41,900 nt of DNA from JAZSNA01 sp045536135 (GTDB lineage Bacteria; Pseudomonadota; Alphaproteobacteria; CAAHEQ01; UBA3637). Both the position numbers and the translations under genes were made by a program. The notes under the pieces were generated by a model, which worked only from the letters and a program-made list of their open reading frames with translations, did not search any database and was not told the origin of the DNA. This document shows positions 26,801 to 34,978 of the stretch, piece after piece; within the stretch, counting starts at the first letter, position 1; every line of letters starts with the position of its first letter. The DNA is taken from NCBI GenBank assembly GCA_045536135.1, contig JAZSNA010000013.1:1-41900 (forward strand). The letters run 5' to 3'.

Positions 26801-26916
26801 GTCAATATGTGATGGGGCAGGTTTTGGCAACAGATATGAATGAAGCTGAAAATTTAAATCAGGCAACTCATTCTGAATTAGCCGATGGATTTGTTGATAT
26901 CTGTATAAAAAGATGA
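23815..26916 (+). CDS. ileS: Isoleucyl-tRNA synthetase, IleS2 type
   Basis: This is a 1033-residue class I synthetase that charges tRNA-Ile. The HIGH motif is HYGH (58-61) in a PPFANGQPHYGHI context and the KMSKS motif reads KLSKR (601-605), followed by LKNYPDPY. Both are typical of the eukaryote-like IleS2 group, whose members are often less sensitive to mupirocin. The editing (CP1) domain contains VWTTTPWTLPSN. The anticodon-binding part (about 690-850) has NNWYIRRSRARFWDG, and I see no C-terminal zinc finger of the IleS1 type. GTGAGG lies before the ATG. The stop overlaps the next start. Confidence 0.98.
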   Translation: MTKYYPDLNAKINFPEMEEEILKFWDQEEIFQKSVSQREDAEEFVFYDGPPFANGQPHYGHIMISYVKDTVARYQTMVGKKVDRRLGWDCHGLPAEMAAEKALNVSGHKAIEEYGIAKFNDFCRSDVLKYTGIFKDTFHRIGRWVDMENDYRTMDLSFMESVIHNFKELYDKGLVYEDFRVQPYSWAAQTPVSNFEVNQGYKDKTDTAITVLFKLENGRHLLVWTTTPWTLPSNLMIAVGADIDYSIMREGNEEYILASALKGKYKQQLQNATEVGVIKGHDLIGLSYEPMFPYFKSLKEKGAFKVLSGNFVSTEDGTGIVHIAPGFGQDDFEVCRQHDPEFPIVCPVDEAGCFTAEVSDYVGMQVFETNEPILVWLKENQKLVKKEQYTHSYPFCWRTDTPLIYKAMSGWFVKVSTFNDDMVRLNEEIRWIPDHLKHGRFGKWLEGARDWSISRNRFWGTPLPVWKSDNPQYPRIDVFGSVQEIKEKTGYDVTDLHRPMIDDVIYPNPDDPTGQTMMKRVTDVFDCWFESGSMPYAQVHYPFENKEWFDSHYPADFIVEALDQTRGWFYTLHVLGTALKNKPAFRTCLCTGLIMAEDGQKLSKRLKNYPDPYVILDSLGSDALRYWLLASPIVRGGTLNVDAKGVEISKASRRALIPLWNAFYFFCLYANAEGVQAQLINHSDDVLDTYILSKLKDVVQKIKKQMDGYDLPGACADTADFLEILNNWYIRRSRARFWDGTDKNAFNTLYTVLVVMSEAIAPILPFLTEYIYKALTGKVSVHLQDFPNVEYLPDNADLIKQMDLIRMICSTAKSIRENYKLRNRLPLRLMTLAGVDMKDLIQYEELLKDEVNVKEVKILDNVEELGNKFLYLKTPLIGKRLGAFMGQIMACSKNGQWTLSEDGTLSIAGQVLLPEEFELRLVLKEGVDGLALPDNTGIVQLDTMVYPELEQEGVARDFVRLVQQLRKDNDFDVSDRIEVSYVASTDLIKQSLKQYRQYVMGQVLATDMNEAENLNQATHSELADGFVDICIKR

Positions 26917-27788
26917 ATTTTAAGAAGTTAATTGTTTCAGTTTTAACTGTTAGCTTTATATACTTGGGGGTGTTGGGGGCGATTCTGTATCGTTTTTTGG
27001 GAATAACCCCCTTCTGCCTGATGTGTCAAAAGAATGGCGTTTTTATGTCGCCTTTTGACGGATGGAACCAAATTATTGACTTTTTTCAATCGGAAAATTG
27101 GGTGATCGAAGGGGGAATGATGTGGCTGGTTTTGTTTATATTTGTCATTTATTTCCCAATATATTTCGTATTAACCTTCCTTTTATACCGCCAGTTGCCG
27201 GATTTTAGAAAAAAGCCTGTTGAAAGTAAAGTTTTTTATTTAAAAAAGAAAAAAAATATTAATCATCGTCCAATGGCAATAGATCTTGCCCGAATACCTA
27301 GTTTAACGGAACAAAATAAGCTTGTTTCCGATAAAAAACAAGAAAAAATATCTGTTGATATTAAAGAAAAAATCACACCCCTTATACAAGGGAGTAATTA
27401 TCAGCTGTTTGAAAATATTATCTTAGAAAAACAAAAGATACCGTATGTTCTGTCGTCGGATAAAAGTGCTTTAATTATTAAATTATTCAATACGCCTCAA
27501 AAGGAATGGGTGGCGGATGAAATGGTGGATGAAGCGGAAAATCCAATGTGGTTTTGTTCCAATGGACAGGAAATTTCCCCTGTTTATCTGTTGAAAAAAG
27601 AAATGAATTTGTTAAAAGCTTTGGAAGCAGAGGCCAATATTTACGGTTGCTTGGTTTTAACGGATGGTGTTATTTTAAATGCCGAGGAATTGAAACCGAA
27701 ATGGCTGGAAAAGGGTATATTTTTCTTAAAAGAAAATGAAATAGACAATATCAAAAATATACTTGACAAAATTGAAGAAAAAGAGTAA
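26913..27788 (+). CDS. Membrane protein with a periplasmic CxxC loop, unknown
   Basis: This 291-residue protein starts with ATG overlapping the ileS stop. Two membrane segments (about 6-28 and 69-92) flank a loop of about 40 residues that carries FCLMCQ, Cys35 and Cys38. From about 95 onward it is a soluble, probably cytoplasmic domain with a charged linker and an alpha/beta-looking end containing YGCLVLTDGV. The CxxC between two membrane helices faintly recalls DsbB-type redox proteins, but only two helices are present and other DsbB features are missing. In many bacteria lspA follows ileS; here it does not. The mipZ start lies just downstream. Confidence 0.75.
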   Translation: MNFKKLIVSVLTVSFIYLGVLGAILYRFLGITPFCLMCQKNGVFMSPFDGWNQIIDFFQSENWVIEGGMMWLVLFIFVIYFPIYFVLTFLLYRQLPDFRKKPVESKVFYLKKKKNINHRPMAIDLARIPSLTEQNKLVSDKKQEKISVDIKEKITPLIQGSNYQLFENIILEKQKIPYVLSSDKSALIIKLFNTPQKEWVADEMVDEAENPMWFCSNGQEISPVYLLKKEMNLLKALEAEANIYGCLVLTDGVILNAEELKPKWLEKGIFFLKENEIDNIKNILDKIEEKE

Positions 27789-27825
27789 GAAGGACCTATT
27801 GTTTTTTTTAAAAAAGGTGGGTCTT

Positions 27826-28593
27826 ATGAGTGCAAAAATTATTGTTATCGGTAATGAAAAAGGTGGTTCCGGAAAGTCAACTATGGCGATGCATTTGATT
27901 GTGTCTTGGTTGCGTCAAGGGAAAAAAGTGGCATCAATTGATTTGGACGGTCGTCAGGGAACTTTATCTCATTATATTGAAAATCGTAAAAAATTTATGT
28001 CTGAAAATGGATTAAATTTGCCTGTTCCATATCATGTTCGCTTGAAAGATGTATCAAACGGAAGCTTGTTTTTACGTTCTCAATTGGAACAGATGAAAAA
28101 TAATTATGATATTATTGTATTGGATACGCCGGGAACAGACAGTCCGATTACCGCAGAAGCTTTATCGTATGCTGATATATTGTTTACACCAATCAATGAC
28201 AGTTTAATTGATTTGGATGTTTTTGCTTCAATTGATGAAGCAACGATGAGTATTAAAAAGATGGGGGCTTATGCGGAGCGAATTTGGGCGGTTCGCCAAA
28301 AAAGAAGTTTGCTTCGTCGTCCGACTTTGGTTTGGATGGTGGCTCGCAATCGCTTATCTCCGTTTAATAATAAAAATGAAAAAGTTATGGAAAAACTATT
28401 GACAGATTTGGAAGGAAAGATTAATTTTAAAGTCATTGGGGGGGTATCCGAACGGATAATTTATCGTGAATTATTCTTGAAAGGATTGACGATGTTGGAT
28501 ATTAAAGAAAATGGTATCAAAATGCCGTTATCAATGTCTGCATTGGCCGGTCGTCAGGAAATGCGTTCACTCGCTTTACAAATAGGACTTTAA
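27826..28593 (+). CDS. mipZ: MipZ, FtsZ-positioning ATPase
   Basis: The ATG at 27826 is chosen for the ribosome site AAGGTGGG; the longer frame overlaps the upstream gene. The 255-residue ParA/MinD-family ATPase has the deviant Walker A NEKGGSGKST, then IDLDGRQGTLSHYIENR, a segment close to that of Caulobacter MipZ (DLDLRQ followed by FxENR), and VLDTPGTDSP. MipZ forms a gradient from the ParB-bound origins at the poles and keeps FtsZ at mid-cell. It is restricted to alphaproteobacteria, so it supports the host assignment. parAB are not in the window. The next gene starts directly after its stop. Confidence 0.93.
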   Translation: MSAKIIVIGNEKGGSGKSTMAMHLIVSWLRQGKKVASIDLDGRQGTLSHYIENRKKFMSENGLNLPVPYHVRLKDVSNGSLFLRSQLEQMKNNYDIIVLDTPGTDSPITAEALSYADILFTPINDSLIDLDVFASIDEATMSIKKMGAYAERIWAVRQKRSLLRRPTLVWMVARNRLSPFNNKNEKVMEKLLTDLEGKINFKVIGGVSERIIYRELFLKGLTMLDIKENGIKMPLSMSALAGRQEMRSLALQIGL

Positions 28594-30201
28594 ATGATTG
28601 TCGAAACAAAACCTTATTCAGATCAAAACATGGGAACTTCCGGATTAAGAAAAAAGACGGAAGTTTTCCTTAATAATCCAAATTATTTGGAAAATTTTAT
28701 TCAAAGTATTTTTAATGCCTTATCTGCCGGCGGAAAAAAAATTATTGTGGGCGGTGATGGTCGATATTATAATGATGTCGCCATTCAAACGATAATTAAA
28801 ATGGCGGTGGCAAACGGTATAAGTGAAATTTGGGTGGCTCAAAACGGTTTGATTTCAACACCGGCAGTATCTTGTATTATTCGAAAATATGGTTTGGATT
28901 TCGGGATATTGTTGACGGCCAGTCATAATCCCGGCGGTCCAGATGGTGATTTCGGAATAAAAGTAAATAATTCTTCTGGTGCTCCGGCTCCTGAGGATTT
29001 AACTCAAAAAATTGTTCAAGAAAGTATGGGAATATCTTCCTATCTCGTGCAAGATATTGAAGATATTGATTTATCTATTATTTCAGATTATCAAAAAGGA
29101 CAAACAAGAATATCTGTTATCAATACAACAAAAGACTATATTGATTTAATGAAAGAGATTTTTGATTTTGATGCTATTCGTCAAATGATTGCGAATGGAT
29201 GTCAGATTACTTTTGATGCGATGCATGGTGCAACCGGCATTTATGCGAATGAAATTTTTGTTAAAGAATTGGGCGTTAAAAGTGAAAATATTTGGCGGTC
29301 AAATTCTTTACCTGATTTCGGGGGAGGGCATCCGGATCCCAATATGATATATAATAAAAAATTGGTTGATTTTATGTTCTCGGATAAGGCAACTGATTTC
29401 GCTGCGGCTTGTGATGCCGATGGGGACAGATGTATGATTTTGGGTCGGGATGTGTTTGTATCTCCGAATGATTCGTTGGCGGTGTTGTGTCAAAATCATC
29501 ATTTGATTAAAGGATATAAGAATGGTATCAGTGGTGTAGCTCGATCTTTACCGACTTCTCGGGCGGTTGATTTTGTCGCCAAAGATGTGGGGCTTTGTTG
29601 TTATGAAACGCCAACGGGTTGGAAGTATTTTGGTAATTTGTTGGATGCTAATAAAATTTCAATTTGTGGCGAGGAAAGTTTTGGTGCCGGTTCTAATCAT
29701 ATTCGGGAAAAGGATGGTATTTGGGTGGCATTATATTGGTTAAATATAATGGCTACAGCGGGGAAAAATGTGAGTGATGTTTGTGTCGGATTGTGGCAAA
29801 AATACGGGCGTTTTTATACACTCCGTCAGGATTATGAAAATTTACCGGAAGATTCTTTTCAAAAAGTTTGGGCTCAGATTAAAAAATCAATGGTTGATAT
29901 CGGAAAAGATTTCAATGGAAATAAGTTGTTAAAAGCGGATGATTTTGAATATCTTGATCCGATATCCGGTCAAACAACATCCAATCAGGGGCTTTGTTTT
30001 TATTTCGAAGATGGACGGATTGTTTTTCGGGTTTCCGGTACGGGGACAAGCGGTAAAACAATACGGATTTATCTGGAAAGAAAAATGTCTGAATATGAAC
30101 AGAAAACTTTGGATGTTTTAGATGAATATAGAAATATTGCCGAAGATTTATGTCAAATTTCTAGGATAACGGGCCGAATAAAACCGGATGTTCTGACATA
30201 G
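28594..30201 (+). CDS. pgm: Phosphoglucomutase (alpha-D-glucose specific)
   Basis: This 535-residue enzyme of the phosphohexomutase superfamily interconverts glucose-1-phosphate and glucose-6-phosphate. The phosphoserine loop is TASHNPGG with Ser110, the metal-binding loop is DADGDR (274-279), the sugar-binding loop has CGEESFGAG, and the phosphate-binding loop near the C-terminus reads RVSGTGTSGKT. Order and loop sequences match the pgm type and not the GlmM or ManB types. It starts immediately after mipZ with no gap. Its last 41 bases overlap the end of the convergent minus-strand gene. Confidence 0.96.
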   Translation: MIVETKPYSDQNMGTSGLRKKTEVFLNNPNYLENFIQSIFNALSAGGKKIIVGGDGRYYNDVAIQTIIKMAVANGISEIWVAQNGLISTPAVSCIIRKYGLDFGILLTASHNPGGPDGDFGIKVNNSSGAPAPEDLTQKIVQESMGISSYLVQDIEDIDLSIISDYQKGQTRISVINTTKDYIDLMKEIFDFDAIRQMIANGCQITFDAMHGATGIYANEIFVKELGVKSENIWRSNSLPDFGGGHPDPNMIYNKKLVDFMFSDKATDFAAACDADGDRCMILGRDVFVSPNDSLAVLCQNHHLIKGYKNGISGVARSLPTSRAVDFVAKDVGLCCYETPTGWKYFGNLLDANKISICGEESFGAGSNHIREKDGIWVALYWLNIMATAGKNVSDVCVGLWQKYGRFYTLRQDYENLPEDSFQKVWAQIKKSMVDIGKDFNGNKLLKADDFEYLDPISGQTTSNQGLCFYFEDGRIVFRVSGTGTSGKTIRIYLERKMSEYEQKTLDVLDEYRNIAEDLCQISRITGRIKPDVLT

Positions 30202-30580
30202 GTGTATTAATTGAAACCTGTTTATTCAGTATATTGTATTGAATTGTAATGGGTTCTAATTTAATTTTAAAGCCGTTAAATGAATGTCGGCTTGATGTTT
30301 CAACGGAAATGACAGTTGGGTGAAAAAGTGTGTATGATATTTTGACTTCATTATTACCGTATGAGACGGCATCATATGAACAGGATATATCTTTAAGAAG
30401 GATTTGTGTTGAAAAGAAACCGGTTTTTTGAGAAACCTGTGTCACCTTCAAATTAATTTGGGTTGAAAGTTGTTCCCTTATTTTGTTAAATTGATAACGG
30501 GCGGTCAGTGGAACGGATATTTGAATTCCGATTAAAAGTAAAAGAATTGAAAAAACAGATATTTTTAAACTGGTACGCAT
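30161..30580 (-). CDS. Small signal-anchored envelope protein, unknown
   Basis: This 139-residue protein has one N-terminal hydrophobic segment (about 7-26) followed by a soluble, beta-rich domain (QILLKDISCSYDAV, EVKISYTLFHPTVISV). The start overlaps the hemY stop by 16 bases and the stop lies inside the end of convergent pgm. The coherent hydrophobic start, the coupling to hemY and its lack of shadow-frame composition argue it is real. It resembles single-span proteins with AsmA-like or DUF2125-like beta domains only in a general way; no family assigned. Confidence 0.65.
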   Translation of the reverse strand: MRTSLKISVFSILLLLIGIQISVPLTARYQFNKIREQLSTQINLKVTQVSQKTGFFSTQILLKDISCSYDAVSYGNNEVKISYTLFHPTVISVETSSRHSFNGFKIKLEPITIQYNILNKQVSINTPMSEHPVLFGPLS

Positions 30581-31758
30581 TCAATACCTCCTATATTTTG
30601 ACAAACCGGACATATTGGCATCCAATCTTCAAAGGAATGTTCGCAATCCTGACATGTATAGGGATGAAAATCCGGTGCATTTTGGACCTCTTTTTCCCAT
30701 TTTTCAATAACGGTCGGCGGTTGATGGGTGGCTGTGGATAAATCAACCATCATTTGAGCTGAACGTTTAGTGGGCCTATACATTTGATGATAGGCATCTA
30801 ATTTCATAGAGGCTTCATTCCACATTAACGCTTTTTGTGCCGAATCGGCTTCAATTAATAAGGATAATCTGTTATTCGGATTTTCCGATATCAGTTTTTG
30901 GGCCTTTTTATAGATAACTGCCGGTTTTTTATCGTTGAATAAAGAAATATAGGCTTGATAAATTTCCCAAGACGGCGTGATTTTATAAGCCTTTAAAAGT
31001 ATCTTTTCTGCTTTTGACGGTTTTTGAACGGCTGCCTTTATTGCAAAGATCGGAATATTGGGAGATAATTCAAAGGCTTCCGTAAATTGACCGTTTGAAT
31101 ACAGAAAAATGGATTTTTGTTTAAGGTAAAGATTTTTGGATATGACTTGTTGACGATATAGATTCTCGTTCGTTGTTTCGGCTCCTTTTAAATCATTATT
31201 TAAAATTTGTAAACGGAAAAGTTTAGCCATTAACCATGGTAGTTTGGGATACGTTTTGGTTTCTTTTTCTGCCAAATCCAAAGCTGTTGCCAAATCACCG
31301 TTTTTTTCATAATCTTCTAAAATTCCACGCAAACCGGCTAAATGAGTTTGCGGATTTTGATAAAGTTCTTGGTATAATTTAACCGACGGCATCAGAAGTG
31401 TTTTCAAAAGCAATGCCCAACGTGAATCAAAGTAATCGTCAACCTTTCGGGCGAGTTTTTCTTTTTCGTGTGGCGAGTCGTTTGCCAAAGACACAAGGAT
31501 ATTCAGGAGAAGAGCGTTTTTTCTGTCTTCCTTTTTTTGATTGTATTTCTTTTTAATCCAACCCAGAAAAGAAAATGGTATTTTAATGATATAAAGTGCC
31601 AACATCAAAAGGAGTATGGAAAAAATGGCAAAGGCGACCGAAGTATTAATTTGGTAGCCCAGCCAATTGATTTCGATTTCTCCGGGGTGAGTATTGATAA
31701 TGTATCCAAAGGAAATAACAAATGCAAAGATGAACAGTACTTTGATGAATTTAAACAT
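30565..31758 (-). CDS. hemY: HemY-like membrane TPR protein
   Basis: This 397-residue protein has two N-terminal membrane helices (about 3-22 and 38-61) with the HemY_N pattern between them (HPGEIEINWLGYQINTS), then TPR-like helices (about 110-330). The C-terminus carries four Cys as CQDC and CPVC, a probable zinc ribbon around the WMPICPVC segment also typical of alphaproteobacterial HemY. The protein was named for heme synthesis but has no known enzymatic activity there; it is unrelated to the Gram-positive HemY oxidase. It overlaps the mic60-like gene start and stop by 8 bases. hemC and hemD, often nearby, are not present. Confidence 0.88.
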   Translation of the reverse strand: MFKFIKVLFIFAFVISFGYIINTHPGEIEINWLGYQINTSVAFAIFSILLLMLALYIIKIPFSFLGWIKKKYNQKKEDRKNALLLNILVSLANDSPHEKEKLARKVDDYFDSRWALLLKTLLMPSVKLYQELYQNPQTHLAGLRGILEDYEKNGDLATALDLAEKETKTYPKLPWLMAKLFRLQILNNDLKGAETTNENLYRQQVISKNLYLKQKSIFLYSNGQFTEAFELSPNIPIFAIKAAVQKPSKAEKILLKAYKITPSWEIYQAYISLFNDKKPAVIYKKAQKLISENPNNRLSLLIEADSAQKALMWNEASMKLDAYHQMYRPTKRSAQMMVDLSTATHQPPTVIEKWEKEVQNAPDFHPYTCQDCEHSFEDWMPICPVCQNIGGIECVPV

Positions 31759-32449
31759 TGTTTCCTCCTTCGGTTAAAAAAGTTTCCAGTTTTTGGCGAA
31801 TTTCTAAATCGGTTTTGATTTGATTTAAATAATTTTGAATTTTTATGTTCGATTTTTTTATTAAAGATATCGCCTGTTCAAAATTGTTATAATCAAAAGA
31901 CGTTTTAATTTGATTTAAAATATCAATGTCATTTGGGTGGGTGGGGGCAATTTTTTTAATTTTAATCAAATTATTTAAGACGGAAAGCGATGTGTCGGAT
32001 TTTAACGGTTTAATCGTTTTTAAAATATTGGGATATATTTTTTCAAAGTTTGATTTTATTGTTTTATAAGTCGGAATACCTTTTTCGGCAAACGGAGAAA
32101 AAGTTTTATATATGTCCCGTATTATTGAATCAGATGAGTCAGATAATAAGTTTAATTCTTCTTTAAAAGGTGTCCCAGAATGCATGGCTTGATAAAGTGA
32201 TAAAGTATTTTTGATCGTTTCAGATGTTGACGGGCATTTTTGTTCGGGGCAGGGTGTGATGGTCGGAACAGGTATCGGTTTACAGGTCGGACATGGTGTT
32301 ATTTTCGGACAAGTCGGACAAATCTTTTCCGGTGGGCATTTGGGGAAAAATCGATATGATAGAATCCCACCAAATGAAAGAATAATTAAAACGAATAAAT
32401 AGAAAAAGTTAAATTTTTTCTTTTCTTTTTTTTGCTTTTCTTTTGTCAT
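31751..32449 (-). CDS. Mic60/mitofilin-like inner-membrane protein
   Basis: The start at 32449 is set by a GAGGAC ribosome site; the longer frame crosses the mreB promoter region. The 232-residue product has a Lys-rich N-terminus, one membrane helix (about 16-34), a cysteine/proline-rich segment (about 36-74, seven Cys, two CPTC) and a C-terminal mitofilin-like domain: TPFKEELNLL, EKGIPTYKTIKSNFE and a helical end (FEQAISLIKK). Alphaproteobacterial Mic60 shapes intracytoplasmic membranes and its gene is adjacent to hemY, as here. Usual Mic60 has a long coiled coil between helix and domain; here it is replaced by the short Cys-rich segment. Confidence 0.72.
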   Translation of the reverse strand: MTKEKQKKEKKKFNFFYLFVLIILSFGGILSYRFFPKCPPEKICPTCPKITPCPTCKPIPVPTITPCPEQKCPSTSETIKNTLSLYQAMHSGTPFKEELNLLSDSSDSIIRDIYKTFSPFAEKGIPTYKTIKSNFEKIYPNILKTIKPLKSDTSLSVLNNLIKIKKIAPTHPNDIDILNQIKTSFDYNNFEQAISLIKKSNIKIQNYLNQIKTDLEIRQKLETFLTEGGNNV

Positions 32450-32505
32450 TTTGTCCTCTCTATTACTATAAATAACATTGATTGAAATAAAAATAAAGAA
32501 AAATC

Positions 32506-32545
32506 TTGTTTTTTTCTTTATCATTTTGTATAAATAATGTATAAT
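32506..32545 (+). promoter_or_regulatory. Promoter of the mreB rod-shape operon
   Basis: TTGTTT (32506-32511) is followed after 17 bases by TATAAA (32529-32534); a second -10-like TATAAT lies at 32540-32545. This is the divergent gap between the mic60-like gene and mreB, so it is the natural place for the rod-operon promoter. A GGAGGG ribosome site follows at about 32562. Confidence 0.5.
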
Positions 32546-32572
32546 CACTTTAAAAAATTATGGAGGGCAGTT

Positions 32573-33634
32573 ATGAGTTTCTTTAAAAGTTTGAGATTAT
32601 CTAATTTAACGAAATATTTTTCATCTGATATGGCTATTGATTTGGGGACGGCGAATACAGTTGTATATGTTCGCGGTCGTGGCATTGTTCTAAACGAACC
32701 GTCGGTGGTTGCCATTGCCGAACGAAAAGGACGTCAACATGTTATTGCCGTCGGGGATGAAGCAAAACAAATGTTGGGTCGGACTCCCGGACAGATTAAG
32801 GCGATTCGCCCACTTCGTGATGGTGTGATTGCCGAGTTTTCTGTCGCCGAAGAATTAATTAAACGATTCATATATAAAGCAATCGGTCGGAATACTTTGA
32901 CTCGCCCCATGGTGGTTATTTGTGTGCCTTCCGGTTCAACAGCCGTTGAAAGAAGGGCAATACAGGATGCTGCCGAAAATGCGCGGGCTCGTAAAGTTTT
33001 CTTAATTGAGGAACCAATGGCAGCAGCTATTGGTGCCGGATTGCCGGTTAATGATGCTTCGGGTTCAATGGTCGTGGATATCGGTGGAGGCACAACCGAA
33101 GTCGCCGTTATGTCTTTGGGCGGAATTGTATATTCTAGATCGATTCGAGTCGGTGGGGATAAAATTGACGAATCGATTATTTCTTATATTCGTCGCAATC
33201 ATTCCTTGTTGGTTGGAGAAGCTTCTGCCGAACGGATTAAAAAAGCAATCGGATCTGCATCCGTCCCGACTTCCGGAGAAGGAAGAAAAATGGAAATTAA
33301 GGGTCGGGATTTGGTCAACGGTATTCCGAAAGAAATTGTCGTGACGGAAAAACAAATTGCCGAAAGTTTGGCCGAACCTGTGGCTCAAATTGTGGATGCC
33401 GTTAAAATCGCTTTGGAACATACGGCTCCGGAATTGGCATCGGATATCGTTGATCGGGGAATTGTTTTGACTGGTGGCGGTGCATTACTTAAAAATTTAG
33501 ATGTCGTGTTGCGTAAAAAAACAGGCTTGCCGGTGACAGTGGCCGAAGATCCGTTGACTTGTGTGGCAATGGGGACCGGTAGAGCGATGGAAGAAATTTC
33601 GAAGTTTGAAAATATTTTATCGTCTATGTATTGA
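32573..33634 (+). CDS. mreB: Rod-shape actin homologue MreB
   Basis: The ATG at 32573 has a strong GGAGGG ribosome site; the longer frame would start in the promoter. The 353-residue actin-fold ATPase has phosphate 1 loop IDLGTANT, NEPSVVAI, RPLRDGVIAEF, EEPMAAAIGAG, phosphate 2 VVDIGGGTTEVA and the adenosine motif LTGGGALL. MreB filaments guide lateral peptidoglycan synthesis under the inner membrane, together with the four products encoded next. An N-terminal amphipathic segment (SFFKSLRL) probably aids membrane binding. Confidence 0.98.
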   Translation: MSFFKSLRLSNLTKYFSSDMAIDLGTANTVVYVRGRGIVLNEPSVVAIAERKGRQHVIAVGDEAKQMLGRTPGQIKAIRPLRDGVIAEFSVAEELIKRFIYKAIGRNTLTRPMVVICVPSGSTAVERRAIQDAAENARARKVFLIEEPMAAAIGAGLPVNDASGSMVVDIGGGTTEVAVMSLGGIVYSRSIRVGGDKIDESIISYIRRNHSLLVGEASAERIKKAIGSASVPTSGEGRKMEIKGRDLVNGIPKEIVVTEKQIAESLAEPVAQIVDAVKIALEHTAPELASDIVDRGIVLTGGGALLKNLDVVLRKKTGLPVTVAEDPLTCVAMGTGRAMEEISKFENILSSMY

Positions 33635-33637
33635 TAA

Positions 33638-34471
33638 ATGGCACATCAATGGGAACATTTTAAAGACTTAAAAAAGGTATATTCTTTATATACCTTTTAT
33701 GTCTATTTGTTCTTATCTTTTCTGTTGTTGTTGTTTGGGGTTATTAATCCTGTCGCCGTGGAAAAAATTCGGCACTTCTTTTATCCATTATCTTCCGGTA
33801 TTTCAGAGGTTATTTATTCGCCATTTCGTTTTATGGTTGATTTTCATGATGACTTTGCTTCGTATATCAATGCTCGTGAAAAAAATATACTTTTGGAAGC
33901 GGAAAATAAAAAAATGTTGTCTTGGATTAATCAAGTTCGAATCTTGGAACAGGAAAATGCCGAGTTAAAGAAGGAATTAAACTTTATTTATCCGGCTAAA
34001 AATAAACCGGTTGTCGCTTATATTGTTGCGGACAACAGCGGATATTACAGTCAGTCTATTTTAATTAAAGCGGGACAAAATCATGGCATTAAAAACGGTA
34101 ATGTTGTTTTGTATCAGGATGCTCTGTTGGGACGGGTGGTTGATGTCAATGATGATTTGTCTCGTGTATTGTTGTTGACGGATTTCCGATTTAGATTGCC
34201 TGTTTTTGTCGGGGATCAAAAAGTTCCCGGAATTGTTCAAGGAAATAATTCAAACTTGCTTCGATTGCTCTATTGTCCAGAAGGTTCATCTGTTCAAGTG
34301 GGTGATTATGTTCAAACATCCGGTATTGGCGGCGTATATCCGTTTGGACTTCCGGTGGGTATTGTTTCGGCGATTGACGGAAACAATATCGAGGTTTATC
34401 CTTTTATCGTTCAAGATAAAATTAATTTTGTTCGTGTCTTGGATTACGGATTGGAAGGATTAATTGAATGA
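33638..34471 (+). CDS. mreC: Rod-shape protein MreC
   Basis: This 277-residue protein has one N-terminal membrane helix (about 22-40), a coiled coil (about 78-115) and a beta-rich periplasmic domain with VAYIVADNSGYYSQSILI, GNVVLYQDALLGRVVDV and the C-terminal QTSGIGGVYPFGLPVGIVS, the family signature. MreC links MreB/MreD to PBP2 and activates it. It starts 3 bases after mreB and overlaps mreD by 4 bases (ATGA). Confidence 0.95.
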   Translation: MAHQWEHFKDLKKVYSLYTFYVYLFLSFLLLLFGVINPVAVEKIRHFFYPLSSGISEVIYSPFRFMVDFHDDFASYINAREKNILLEAENKKMLSWINQVRILEQENAELKKELNFIYPAKNKPVVAYIVADNSGYYSQSILIKAGQNHGIKNGNVVLYQDALLGRVVDVNDDLSRVLLLTDFRFRLPVFVGDQKVPGIVQGNNSNLLRLLYCPEGSSVQVGDYVQTSGIGGVYPFGLPVGIVSAIDGNNIEVYPFIVQDKINFVRVLDYGLEGLIE

Positions 34472-34977
34472 TAAATTTGATGCGGTTTTTGGGAATGTGG
34501 GTTTATCAAAAAATTGCAGTATTGACTTGTGTTCTTTTGATTTTATTGGGGCTTTTCCCGGCAAAAGTTATTTTTATTTCCGAAATCGGGTTTCCTGTTT
34601 TGTGGATTGTTTTTTATTTTTGGATTATTTACAGACCGTCCTTTTTAACCTTGTCTAATGTTTTTTTGTTGGGGCTTTTTTCAGATTTAATCTTTATTAC
34701 ACCGTTCGGTTTAAATACTTTTTCTTTTGTTTTATTTTACGGTATGGTCTCGGCATGGCGTTATTTCTTGCTTAATCGAAATTTTATCTTCTTATGGAAA
34801 GCTTTTTTTGTTTTTGTTTGTCCGACAATGATTGTTCAGTATCTTATGGCATCGTTGTTTTCGCTTCATTTTATGATTTTGTCGGATTTGTTAATGCAAA
34901 TGCTTTTACTTATCGGATGTTATCCATTTGTTATGGCTATAATGATTAAATTATTTCAACCTTTTATGAGGGATTAA
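34468..34977 (+). CDS. mreD: Rod-shape membrane protein MreD
   Basis: This 169-residue, highly hydrophobic protein has about five membrane segments. It has the MreD-like DLIFITPFGLNTFSFVLFY block and sits in the canonical place between mreC and mrdA. The start overlaps the mreC stop (ATGA). Sequence conservation in this family is low, so position carries much of the weight. Confidence 0.9.
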   Translation: MINLMRFLGMWVYQKIAVLTCVLLILLGLFPAKVIFISEIGFPVLWIVFYFWIIYRPSFLTLSNVFLLGLFSDLIFITPFGLNTFSFVLFYGMVSAWRYFLLNRNFIFLWKAFFVFVCPTMIVQYLMASLFSLHFMILSDLLMQMLLLIGCYPFVMAIMIKLFQPFMRD

Positions 34978-34978
34978 A

